Position numbers and translations under genes: made by a program | The notes under the pieces: generated by a model | Database searches by the model: none | The model's input: the letters and a program-made list of their open reading frames with translations, nothing else | Told to the model about the DNA's origin: nothing | NCBI GenBank assembly: GCA_910586755.1 | Contig: CAJUJM010000001.1 | Span: 1 to 16,024 of the forward strand | Reading direction: 5' to 3' | DNA: 16,024 nucleotides | Source: an uncultured Lachnospiraceae bacterium | Lineage (GTDB): Bacteria > Bacillota > Clostridia > Lachnospirales > Lachnospiraceae | Shown: one piece after another, positions 1-7,457 of the stretch | Layout: each line of letters begins with the position of its first letter | Position numbering within the stretch: the first letter of the stretch is position 1

Positions 1-210
1 AGATACACCGCCATTACCGAACTGACCTACGAAAACGTCCATGAATTTATTGACCGTATTCTTATTCACGAACTGGATAAGGAAACGAACACCCGCAAAA
101 TCGAAATCTTTTATAGCTTTGTCGGCAGAGTTGATACGGGCGACAAGCCTACCGAAAGTATCTCCTATTTCAGACAGATAGGAGCCGACGTAAAGAGTTA
201 TGCTATCTAA
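1..210 (+). CDS. Large serine recombinase, C-terminal fragment (DUF4368-type)
   Basis: The open frame enters from the left edge and ends at TAA (208-210), giving the last 69 residues. Seen: segments such as ITELTYENVHEFIDRILIHE and IEIFYSFVGRVD. Known: this pattern is typical of the C-terminal tail (DUF4368) of TndX/TnpX-like large serine recombinases, which excise and integrate conjugative or mobilizable elements of Firmicutes and are often the last gene before the element's end. The catalytic serine domain lies outside the window, so activity cannot be judged. No T-rich terminator follows on this strand. The next gene is convergent and begins (by its stop codon) at 259, so this is very likely the boundary of an integrated element. 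The family call is fairly sure; the element type is inference. Confidence 0.85.
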   Translation, partial: RYTAITELTYENVHEFIDRILIHELDKETNTRKIEIFYSFVGRVDTGDKPTESISYFRQIGADVKSYAI

Positions 211-223
211 CATACATCAAAAA

Positions 224-270
224 GAGGTAAGATAACGCCCTCTGCAAAAAAGGTTACGTTATCTTACCTC
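224..270. repeat. Perfect 14-bp inverted repeat at the recombinase/mcrB junction
   Basis: GAGGTAAGATAACG (224-237) is the exact reverse complement of CGTTATCTTACCTC (257-270), with a 19-base spacer. Read on the minus strand, the hairpin is followed by CTCTTTTTGATG, so it could terminate transcription from the mcrB side. It also sits where the end of an integrated element is expected, so it could be a recombinase-binding site at the element terminus. The stop codon of the mcrB fragment (259-261) lies inside the right arm. Both roles are inference; the repeat itself is certain. Confidence 0.7.
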
Positions 271-2274
271 AACAAACTGGAGTCCGTTATATACAAGTGT
301 GGCCTTAACTCCTCTATAACCCTTCTCAATAAGCATAAGGAGTTCTCCGAAGATTTTACTCATATTTCCACGGTTTATCTCATCGATGATAAAGAAATAA
401 TCCTTGTCCGGCTGATTGGCGGCTTTCTGGCAAAAACGATAGAAAATCCCGTTCTTCAACTCAAAGCCATCCCCGACCGGTCTGTAGCCCATCATAAAGT
501 CCTCATAAGAGTAATTCTGATGGAACTGTACAAATTCAATACGGCTCTCGTCCTTTTCTCCCATCATGGAATATGCAAGGCGCTTTGCAGCAAAGGTTTT
601 ACCAACCCCCGGCGCTCCCTGAAGGATGATATTTTTCTTGTTTCTGAGGACAGCTGCAAGCTGATCATAACGTCCCTCGGTCATATAAACTTCTTCAATA
701 AAATCATCCTTCGTGTATATATCAATAGCCTTCTCCTGAGCCAGCGGATTTTCATCACGAATCATATCCATAATGAAATCGAACTCGCCCTTGGTCAATC
801 TGAACAGGCTGCCCTGCGGATTGACGAAGTATTCCATTTTTTCCAGTTCCGGACAGGCTTTGAGCGTCTGATAATCAATCGGGGATGCCAGGCCTTCCGT
901 TTTCTCAAAGTACAGCTTCTCACCATCCTGTTCGGCACTTATCTTGGCAAGGGCTACGATCTGCTTTACCGGATAAGACTCATAGCCGATGACCATATCC
1001 CCGGGCTTAGCGTCAAGGAAGTTCTGGAATATTCTACGCTTGTTCCCATTCTCGTTATAGAGCGTATAGTCCTGAACTTCCCCGGCAGCGAGCCCGGAAA
1101 AGCTCCAAATTTTCGGATTGGCATTGAGCCACCAGTAATGACGATCCTCATCTCCACCTTCCGGGACTGCATAGAGCTGAACCTGAGAGAGATCAATTCT
1201 ATCCAGTGCTTCGGAAAGCTCGCTTCTCAGTTTCCAGATATAGCTGCCTTTCTCGTCTTTACCGGTGCTTTTCCCGACATAGAGAACGGTCCACCAGCAG
1301 GTATTTTCGTTGTTGCGCTCCATAACCGGGCAGCCTGTCTTCTTAACAATTCTTCTTGCCAGAGCTACTGAACCGCTATTATAGAAGCTTTTTGTTTCGC
1401 CGTACTTAATGGAGAGCTGCGTACAGGTGGCCTGTCCGCCGTAATCCTTTAATCGGCCCACGATTTCCAGACTATTCTCCGTGAACACATCCCTGTCGCC
1501 AAGGAGCGCAATCCAGTCATCCACTGTCAGGCCGGGCTTATAATCTTTGGGGAACCATTCTTCCGAAAGGCCAGGTGTTTCGCCTCTGTTCTTCTGCGAG
1601 TAGTAACGGCTGATATAAAAACCCACATCCAGCGTCAGGGTTTTCAGCTCCGGATCCGGATAGCAGGTATCTGTCAGCTGCGAAAAGAAAAGTTTCACAA
1701 GTTCTGTATCCAGCTTAAGCTCATCGCAGATTTCATCGTATAGCTTTATGGCGTTTCTGATGTTTTCGGCATAAGCGCCTTTTTTAAAGCTGCAGTCGCT
1801 GTTCAGTTCATCCGCCGTCGTTTTTACCTCACCATATTTGTAGATATAATGTTTGTCCGGATAGCGGAGCCACAGATATACGCTGATGGCATTCTCATAC
1901 TGGTAATGCTGTGCCGCGCCGTTCCCGTACTTTTCAAGCATAATGGATGCCTGATCCTTAAACCCTTTGATGCGGTCGTATACATCTTTGCTCTCATCAT
2001 AAAGAGCAATAAACATAGAACGTACTTCTTCCGGAGCTGTCCTGGCAAATCCCTCAATCATCCGGCGCGGGAAATTATTCATGGATGCGAGAAGATTGAA
2101 CGTCTTACCCAGAGACCGTTGCAGCATATCTGCAAAGTCCTCTGCATTTACATCCCAATTGTCCTGAAAGCACTTGATGGCTTCCCACTTGTATTTTTCA
2201 TTTGCCCACTCGTTTGATACAAAGTCCAGCTTGTAATCAACCAGTACATCCTTCAGACGAAATTTATCAAACAT
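259..2274 (-). pseudogene. mcrB: EVE-domain McrB-like AAA+ GTPase, 3'-truncated
   Basis: This is the NTP-driven motor and modified-DNA reader of a type IV (McrBC-like) restriction system. Start: ATG at 2272-2274, chosen because GGAGG (2283-2287) lies 8 bases upstream; an earlier in-frame ATG at 2319 has no such site. The product is 671 residues. Residues about 1-375 are an unrecognised, mostly helical N-terminal region. Residues about 380-500 form an EVE/PUA-like domain (YWWLNANPKIW, KPGDMVIGYES), a fold known to bind modified cytosines. The AAA+ domain follows, with Walker A GAPGVGKT at 553-560 and Walker B FFIIDEINR at 627-635. The frame then ends 36 residues later. McrB proteins continue for roughly 150 residues or more, with a sensor-1 stretch (NTADRS-like) and an arginine finger; none of this is present. 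No mcrC is visible. The cut coincides with the end of the recombinase-bearing element, so disruption by insertion is likely and the fragment is probably inactive. Confidence 0.85.
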
Positions 2275-2459
2275 TGCCGCTGCCTCCTTTGTGTGTTGTA
2301 ATTGGGAGTAGAGATCCAAAGAACCCCGCCATTTTTCAGCATTCCTTTCACTTTTTTCAAAACTGAAAGGTGAATTGTAGCCCAGGATGCTGCACCAGCA
2401 GTCCAGGAAGCTCTCTATTGTTTCTAATTATGTGAAATTATACAGAGGGTTATAACTTC
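2275..2459. other. Intergenic stretch upstream of mcrB
   Basis: This 185-base gap lies between mcrB and the GIY-YIG gene. It holds the mcrB ribosome binding site and a short 7-bp inverted repeat (CCTTTCA 2344-2350, TGAAAGG 2364-2370). On the minus strand a perfect TATAAT occurs at 2437-2442, but no convincing -35 box lies at the right distance (AAATAG at 17 bases). mcrB may therefore have a weak promoter here or be read through from the upstream gene. No other coding sequence was recognised. Confidence 0.35.
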
Positions 2460-3452
2460 CTATTTCTTTTGCTGTTTTGTTTGATATTCAAGACTATTTA
2501 CCATGGTACAGTCATCTATCATTGTATTGCTATTAATTCCCTTTAATTTTTTTGATAAAGAAGGCGTAATCCTTTTTGCTGTTGGCATATTTAGAATCCA
2601 CCCAATATCATGAATAGCAGCATTTTCAATCAAATACAAAAATTCGTAATATTCATATGAAATAACCGTATATCTGTAATGTGTAAATTCAGGAATAGGA
2701 TCATTTCCATTAACATTTTTTTCGTGTTGGAGCATTCGTTCTCGCAGCTTAACAGCTTTACCAACATAAAAATTATTCTTTTTACAATCATATAGCATAT
2801 ATATTCCCGCTTTGTCTGCAATAGCATCGTCTTTATACAATTTTTCACGTTCTTTCCATTGCGACATTTTTGAAAAATCATAAAAATTCTTTATTTTGTT
2901 GGATTCCCCAATACTAAATTGTTGTAACCCGATTGCCTCAACGGATAATGATAATGCTGCATTTTTTGCATATTTATAATATGGATTCCCATTTGGCCGG
3001 TACAAACTCAGATTAGATATATTAACCGTATGAGACTGGGCATTAAATTCAAATTCAATCTTTTCAAAATTGGGGATTTTCATTTTTTCAGCTTGATATA
3101 CGATTGTGCTAACAAATAATTGCTTAAAATATTTAAGAACCTCTTCCGGAATTACACATTTAATATACTGGTTTGTTTCATCATATCGAAGTCCTCTATT
3201 ATTCTGTATTGTAAAAAAGCTTTCTTGATCTTGCAATTCATTTAAAACAGAAAAAATGTCTTGATCTTGCGAAAAATTCTTTATAACAGATTGGTCTATA
3301 CCAAGCTTAAATTTGATCACCAGTCCTTTGTTAGCAAATTTTTTATAATCCCAATTTTTATGAATTTCTTTTGGTATTGTAAATATTTTATGTAAAAATA
3401 ATGTTTTTAACCCCTTACCATCCATTACAATTTTAACTTTAAATGATTTCAT
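2460..3452 (-). CDS. GIY-YIG nuclease family protein with uncharacterised N-terminal domain
   Basis: A 330-residue protein. Seen: a C-terminal GIY-YIG module with GIY at 216-218, YVG at 229-231, a conserved Arg in KLRERM (237), a candidate metal-binding Glu276 (LIENAAIHDIG) and a following Asn288. All the usual active-site elements seem present, so the module is probably an active metal-dependent endonuclease. Residues 1-210 carry many Lys, Phe and Asn, have no signal peptide or membrane segment, and match nothing I recognise; they may confer substrate recognition. The start ATG is preceded by a purine-rich GAAGGAAGAAG site. The gene is visibly AT-richer than the flanking rlmD and mcrB, indicating horizontal origin. 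It lies upstream of mcrB on the same strand, so it may be part of a defence cluster or a homing-type passenger. The nuclease family is sure; the role is unknown. Confidence 0.82.
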   Translation of the reverse strand: MKSFKVKIVMDGKGLKTLFLHKIFTIPKEIHKNWDYKKFANKGLVIKFKLGIDQSVIKNFSQDQDIFSVLNELQDQESFFTIQNNRGLRYDETNQYIKCVIPEEVLKYFKQLFVSTIVYQAEKMKIPNFEKIEFEFNAQSHTVNISNLSLYRPNGNPYYKYAKNAALSLSVEAIGLQQFSIGESNKIKNFYDFSKMSQWKEREKLYKDDAIADKAGIYMLYDCKKNNFYVGKAVKLRERMLQHEKNVNGNDPIPEFTHYRYTVISYEYYEFLYLIENAAIHDIGWILNMPTAKRITPSLSKKLKGINSNTMIDDCTMVNSLEYQTKQQKK

Positions 3453-3473
3453 TTTAATCTTCTTCCTTCAGCT

Positions 3474-3505
3474 ATTATATGTTGCCATAATGATGTAATT
3501 CTCAA
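3474..3505 (-). promoter_or_regulatory. Possible promoter for the GIY-YIG gene
   Basis: On the minus strand a perfect TATAAT (3474-3479) lies 21 bases before the start codon. The nearest -35-like hexamer, TTGAGA (3500-3505), is 20 bases away, longer than the preferred 17. The site is therefore plausible but suboptimal. Confidence 0.35.
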
Positions 3506-3521
3506 TGCTGGATTGCGTATT

Positions 3522-4946
3522 CTAGCAATCATCCATACTCAGGCTCAATTTCACATGGGTATTAGATTTTGATTTTTGGTTGCTCAAGAGACACACGGTC
3601 TCCACATGCCCTGACTGCCCAAACATATCACAACACCGAATCCGTTTCAGCTCATACCCATTCTCCCCCAAATACTTCACATCCCGGGCCAGGGTTGCAG
3701 GATCGCAGCTTACGTATACCACCCTTTCCGGCGACATTTTAATAATCGTATCCAGGCAGCGCGGATCGCAGCCCTTTCGGGGCGGGTCCACCACGATGAC
3801 GTCGGCGGCAATATGGTTTTTCTCATATTGCTCCGGCAGAACCTCTTCTGCTTTTCCAACAAAAAATTCTACATTGTCCATATCGTTTAGCCGTGCATTG
3901 GTACGGGCATCCTCAATGGCCTGGGGAATGATTTCCACTCCATAAACCTTTCCTGCCTTCTGAGCCAAAAATAAGGAAATGGTTCCAATCCCGCAGTATA
4001 AATCCCACACCGTTTCCCCTCCGGTAAGTCCGGCAAATTCCAGAGCGGTCTGGTAAAGCTTTTTTGTCTGCCCGGGATTAACCTGGTAAAAAGACAAAGG
4101 CGAAATCCGGTATTTGATATCGCCGATTTTATCAATAATATATCCCGGGCCGTAGAGGTTTAACACCTCTGTCCCCAGGATTACATTAGTATTTTCCGTA
4201 TTAATATTGCAGGAAATACTGGTCATGCCCGGGAGAGTCAAAAGTAGTTTTACCAGCTCTTCCCTGTGAGGAAGCCTGCGGCCGTTTATTACCAGGCACA
4301 CCATCAGCTCTCCGGTAGCAAAGCCTTTCCGGATCAGTGCATGACGAATCAGGCCTTTATGGTTTCTTTCATCATAAGGTTCCAGACCGTCTGCCCGGTA
4401 TTCTTCCATAAACGCCTTTATAATTTCCAGAATTTTTTTATTCTCTTCTATTCCCAGCAGGCAGTCCTCATGCTCAATAATCGCATGGGTGCGTCCGGCA
4501 TAAAACCCTGTGATAATCCGGCCGTTTTTATCAGTTCCAAATGGGAATTGAGCTTTATTGCGGTATCTCCAGGGTTCCTCCATACCCATAATGGGTTCCA
4601 TGTCCTCCTGTTTCAAATCCTTCAGGCCGCCAATACGGCATAAATCGTTGTAGACCTTTCTTTCTTTAAACCGAAGCTGGGCCTGATAATCCATGGTCTG
4701 GAGCTGGCAGCCGCCGCATTGTCTTGCCACCGGGCATCGGGGCAAAACCCGGTGCTCGGATGGGGTGATAACTTCTATGAGCCGGGCAAACCCATAGTTT
4801 TTCTTCATCTTCATAACTCCGGCACGGATCACATCGCCAATAACGGCATCTTTGACAAACCAGATATATCCGTCCTGCTTCCCAATACCAGATCCGTCCT
4901 GGCTCATGTCCTCTATTGTAATAACAAACTCTTCATTTTTCTTCAT
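3522..4946 (-). CDS. rlmD: 23S rRNA (uracil-C5)-methyltransferase, RlmD/RlmCD family
   Basis: The enzyme uses S-adenosylmethionine to methylate C5 of a uracil (U1939 and, in Gram-positive RlmCD-type enzymes, also U747) in 23S rRNA. Start: ATG at 4944-4946, 4 bases after the yhaM stop, with GGAG about 10 bases upstream; a longer frame starting at 5030 would overlap yhaM and is rejected. The product is 474 residues. Seen: an N-terminal TRAM RNA-binding domain (about 4-62); a Fe-S cysteine set Cys71, Cys77, Cys80 and Cys162; the SAM motif DLYCGIGT (315-322); VDPPRKG (386-392); catalytic Cys414 in SCDPAT; general base Glu449 in HVETV. Length is normal. The last residues (KSKSNTHVKLSLSMDDC) form a short tail beyond the fold that ends right at the border with AT-rich DNA. 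It is in an operon with yhaM. High confidence. Confidence 0.95.
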   Translation of the reverse strand: MKKNEEFVITIEDMSQDGSGIGKQDGYIWFVKDAVIGDVIRAGVMKMKKNYGFARLIEVITPSEHRVLPRCPVARQCGGCQLQTMDYQAQLRFKERKVYNDLCRIGGLKDLKQEDMEPIMGMEEPWRYRNKAQFPFGTDKNGRIITGFYAGRTHAIIEHEDCLLGIEENKKILEIIKAFMEEYRADGLEPYDERNHKGLIRHALIRKGFATGELMVCLVINGRRLPHREELVKLLLTLPGMTSISCNINTENTNVILGTEVLNLYGPGYIIDKIGDIKYRISPLSFYQVNPGQTKKLYQTALEFAGLTGGETVWDLYCGIGTISLFLAQKAGKVYGVEIIPQAIEDARTNARLNDMDNVEFFVGKAEEVLPEQYEKNHIAADVIVVDPPRKGCDPRCLDTIIKMSPERVVYVSCDPATLARDVKYLGENGYELKRIRCCDMFGQSGHVETVCLLSNQKSKSNTHVKLSLSMDDC

Positions 4947-4950
4947 TCCG

Positions 4951-5898
4951 CTATTTCTCCGTAGTCTTGCGGATATTGCTTTCCAGGAATTTATTATAGC
5001 CAAGCCATCCGGTATTCTCTCCCCCGGCATTTAACGCCTCCAGCATGGTCTCCATTTTCGCATCTGTATTATCTGCAAAATTTAATGCCAATGCCTCTAA
5101 AAGCGCCGGCTTTTTAGGAGAGCCGTATTCTAATTCCCCATGGTGGGCTAAAATACAGTGCTTCAGCTCTGCCGCCAGCCGGGACGGGAAGCCCCGGATA
5201 GTCCGGATTCGTTGGTCAATCATTTCTGTGCCTATAATAATATGTCCTAAAAGCTGACCGTCATCTGTATAATCATTTTCCGGGAATACAGATAATTCCT
5301 TAAGTTTTCCGATATCATGGAAAACTGCAGCAGACAGCAGCAGATCCCGGTTGATCCCAGGATAATAAGACGCATAATAATCGCACAGCTTCGCAACGCT
5401 TAAGGTATGCTCCAGCAATCCTCCCACAAAACCATGGTGGACGCTTTTAGCCGCGGAATGGAACTGAAATGCCTTGGCAAATTCCGGATCCTCAACAAAG
5501 TAACTGCTTACCAGTTTATTCAGGTATGGATTTTTAATGGTATGAATCAGCGCAGTTAATTCTTCATACATTTTTCCGATATTCTTTTTGGACACCGGCA
5601 GGTAATCCGCCGGAATATATTCTTCTTCCCTGGCTTTCCGGATACGGCGGATATTAAGCTGGTTGGTTCCCTGAAATACCGTTACATCCCCATCTATGTA
5701 TACATAATCCATGGTCTCAAAGTTTCCCACACCGGGGGAGCCCAAATCCCAAATCTTACCGTCAATGGTGCCTGTTTTGTCCTGAAGCACCAGATTGCCG
5801 TATTCTTTCCCATTTTTGGTCAGTTGAATCTGTTTGTTTTTGCACAAATATACTTCTGATACATGATTTCCTTCCCGAAACATATTAATGTACTTCAC
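4951..5898 (-). CDS. yhaM: YhaM family 3'-5' exoribonuclease (OB fold plus HD domain)
   Basis: YhaM proteins are metal-dependent 3'-5' exoribonucleases that trim RNA ends in the cytoplasm. Start: GTG at 5896-5898, supported by AAAGGAG about 10 bases upstream; the in-frame ATG five codons later is too far from that site. The product is 315 residues, the usual length. Seen: an N-terminal OB-fold-type nucleic acid-binding region (about 12-90) and an HD-superfamily domain with His164 (LLEHT), His194-Asp195 (FHDIGK), His219, His252-His253 (AHHGELEYG) and Asp276 (FADNTD). The metal-ligand pattern looks complete. The stop codon lies 4 bases before rlmD, so the two are cotranscribed and may be translationally coupled, joining rRNA modification and RNA turnover. 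I see no clear sigma-A promoter just upstream; readthrough from the HtrA-like gene is possible. Confidence 0.93.
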   Translation of the reverse strand: MKYINMFREGNHVSEVYLCKNKQIQLTKNGKEYGNLVLQDKTGTIDGKIWDLGSPGVGNFETMDYVYIDGDVTVFQGTNQLNIRRIRKAREEEYIPADYLPVSKKNIGKMYEELTALIHTIKNPYLNKLVSSYFVEDPEFAKAFQFHSAAKSVHHGFVGGLLEHTLSVAKLCDYYASYYPGINRDLLLSAAVFHDIGKLKELSVFPENDYTDDGQLLGHIIIGTEMIDQRIRTIRGFPSRLAAELKHCILAHHGELEYGSPKKPALLEALALNFADNTDAKMETMLEALNAGGENTGWLGYNKFLESNIRKTTEK

Positions 5899-5946
5899 TT
5901 TTTACTGTCTCCTTTCCCTATATGCCTCCTGGGCCTGCATTTAAAA

Positions 5947-5973
5947 TTTCTGCATAACGTTTTATCGCAGAAA
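5947..5973. terminator. Weak hairpin between htrA-like gene and yhaM
   Basis: TTTCTGC (5947-5953) pairs with GCAGAAA (5967-5973) around a 13-base loop. Read on the minus strand it is followed by TTTTAAATG. It may act as a second weak terminator or attenuator for transcripts from the HtrA-like gene entering yhaM. The stem is short, so the call is tentative. Confidence 0.3.
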
Positions 5974-5996
5974 AAGACTTTTTTATGTGGCAAGAA

Positions 5997-6018
5997 AGCC
6001 AGGTGGTTTTACCTGGCT
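5997..6018 (-). terminator. Hairpin at the end of the HtrA-like gene
   Basis: AGCCAGGT (5997-6004) and ACCTGGCT (6011-6018) form an 8-bp GC-containing stem with a 6-base loop. The TAA stop of the HtrA-like gene (6009-6011) falls within the hairpin. The tail on the minus strand is TTCTTG, a poor U-run, so termination may be partial and let some transcripts continue into yhaM-rlmD. Confidence 0.5.
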
Positions 6019-7337
6019 CCGACTGTTACCTGATATTCTAATTCTGTATATGCGTCCCGGCTATATCGCTGTACTTTTACCGGAATAACGGAACCTGCTT
6101 CCAGATCGTCCATCATCTCCCGCCAGCTCTGCCTGGTATCTACAACAGCTCCGTTTACTTCTGTGATAATATCTCCCGCCTGAATTCCCGCCTGATAAGC
6201 CGGGCTGTCATTTATAGCACGGTTTACATAAATCCCGGCCGGCAATCCGGCCTCCAGCTCTTCCTTGCTCACCGTCTGACCCATAATACCAAAATACGGT
6301 ATGGAAAGTCCATTGGAAAGTCTCTCCAAAATATATTTATAATCAGATATGGTTCTCACTGCAGCCAGACTGCCATTTCCTTCCACCTGAAAATCATTGG
6401 TTACCCATCCTATAATCCGGCTTTCGCTGTCTATGAGGAAGGTTCCCTTGGCGGCATTTCCCGGCACATCCACATAAAGCAGCTGGCTGGCGCCGTCTGT
6501 AACCTGAACGTTTTCCCTCACATAGGCTACAGTCCCATATGCGCTGGATTGGGGATAACCTGCCGGACTTCCCACTGCAGTCAAAAGCTCTCCTCTCTGC
6601 ACCGCGTAAGAATTTCCCAGTTCCAGCACTTTGATCTGCTGAAGATTCTCCTCTTCAATCCGGGCTATCTCAATACTTATCACTGCCAGTCCGGCAATGC
6701 TGTCCGCTCCTATCAGGCGGCCCGGAAGCTGCTGTCCCCCACTTACTGTAACCTGAATGGAATCTGCCCCCACTGCGGCCGTGGCGGTAGTCAGAATTAA
6801 AAGTTCCTTTGGGGTCTCCGCTATGACTGCACCGGAAAACTTTCCGGAATTTTCTACTGGATTGTTAAATAAATCTGTCTGCTTTGTAACCGATGTGACC
6901 GTCACCAATCCATATTCTGCTTCTTTTACATTCTCTTTTAAAGTACTGTAAAATGACTTCCAGTCCTCCTCAGAGAATTTGTATTCTTTTATCTCTTTAC
7001 GAATAAGCTCTTCCAGAAGTTCTTCCGGCTGGCTTTCCTTTGGTCTCGCCTCAGTAGACGGCGGCTCTAAAACCGTAGGCTCCGCGTCCGTAGGAATGGT
7101 CACCGAAGTCTCGGCCTCTGTCTCCTCCGCCAGGTAAATTTTGGCGAAAGGCGCGGTAATTACAAAGGTTACCGCCGCAATAATCCCAAAAAAAACCGCA
7201 GAAAATAAAAGAGTAAACGCCCTGGCAACAATCTGCTTTTTTGTTATGGGGGGCTTTACAATCCGCTCTTTTATAAATTCCCGCTTTTCTACTGTGACTT
7301 TTTCTTTCTTTTCATCAGGGCTGTTACTGTTCGGCAC
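6009..7337 (-). CDS. Membrane-anchored HtrA/DegP-like PDZ protein with degenerate active site
   Basis: A 442-residue protein. Start: GTG at 7335-7337, with AAGGAGG 7 bases upstream. Seen: a charged cytoplasmic N-terminus (1-40), one membrane segment (about 41-63), an acidic Thr/Pro/Glu-rich linker (about 70-110), a trypsin-like region (about 140-340), and a C-terminal PDZ domain (about 345-438, with AGIQAGDIITEVNG). The architecture is that of a surface-exposed HtrA quality-control protease. However, the expected His region reads TTATAAV (183-189) rather than containing a His. The expected Asp before LAV is Gly216, and the Ser motif GNSGG is GNAAKG (293-298). All three catalytic residues are thus apparently absent, so it is probably a non-proteolytic scaffold, chaperone or sensor at the envelope. 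It is transcribed divergently from mutS2. Fold confident; lack of activity inferred by motif comparison. Confidence 0.88.
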   Translation of the reverse strand: MPNSNSPDEKKEKVTVEKREFIKERIVKPPITKKQIVARAFTLLFSAVFFGIIAAVTFVITAPFAKIYLAEETEAETSVTIPTDAEPTVLEPPSTEARPKESQPEELLEELIRKEIKEYKFSEEDWKSFYSTLKENVKEAEYGLVTVTSVTKQTDLFNNPVENSGKFSGAVIAETPKELLILTTATAAVGADSIQVTVSGGQQLPGRLIGADSIAGLAVISIEIARIEEENLQQIKVLELGNSYAVQRGELLTAVGSPAGYPQSSAYGTVAYVRENVQVTDGASQLLYVDVPGNAAKGTFLIDSESRIIGWVTNDFQVEGNGSLAAVRTISDYKYILERLSNGLSIPYFGIMGQTVSKEELEAGLPAGIYVNRAINDSPAYQAGIQAGDIITEVNGAVVDTRQSWREMMDDLEAGSVIPVKVQRYSRDAYTELEYQVTVGAR

Positions 7338-7367
7338 AATATTACCTCCTTCAGACGGCCTACCCCT

Positions 7368-7396
7368 ATTATAAGGTTTTCATGGTTTTTATGCAA
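7368..7396 (-). promoter_or_regulatory. Sigma-A promoter of the HtrA-like gene
   Basis: On the minus strand TTGCAT (7391-7396) and a perfect TATAAT (7368-7373) are separated by exactly 17 bases, about 30 bases before the GTG start. It is a near-consensus housekeeping promoter. Confidence 0.8.
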
Positions 7397-7423
7397 GAAA
7401 AAGATAGTAATTAAAAAATTTTA

Positions 7424-7432
7424 TGGTATACT
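7424..7432 (+). promoter_or_regulatory. Extended -10 promoter of the mutS2 operon
   Basis: TGG-TATACT (7424-7432) fits an extended -10 element, 25 bases before the mutS2 start. The -35 position is AT-rich but not consensus, which an extended -10 can tolerate. It lies in the divergent gap shared with the HtrA-like gene. It is likely the first promoter for the five-gene run to 14013. Confidence 0.55.
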
Positions 7433-7457
7433 TTATACAAGTGAATTGGAGGTATTT

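Noticed and set aside
520..1371. Long open frame of 283 codons on the plus strand
   Set aside because: It lies antisense within the McrB gene, which has clear EVE and AAA+ motifs. The antisense product shows no recognisable domain and no ribosome binding site was evident.
5900..5996. Dedicated sigma-A promoter for yhaM
   Set aside because: TTGCCA and GATAAA-like hexamers are present on the minus strand but about 21 bases apart, too far to support a call.
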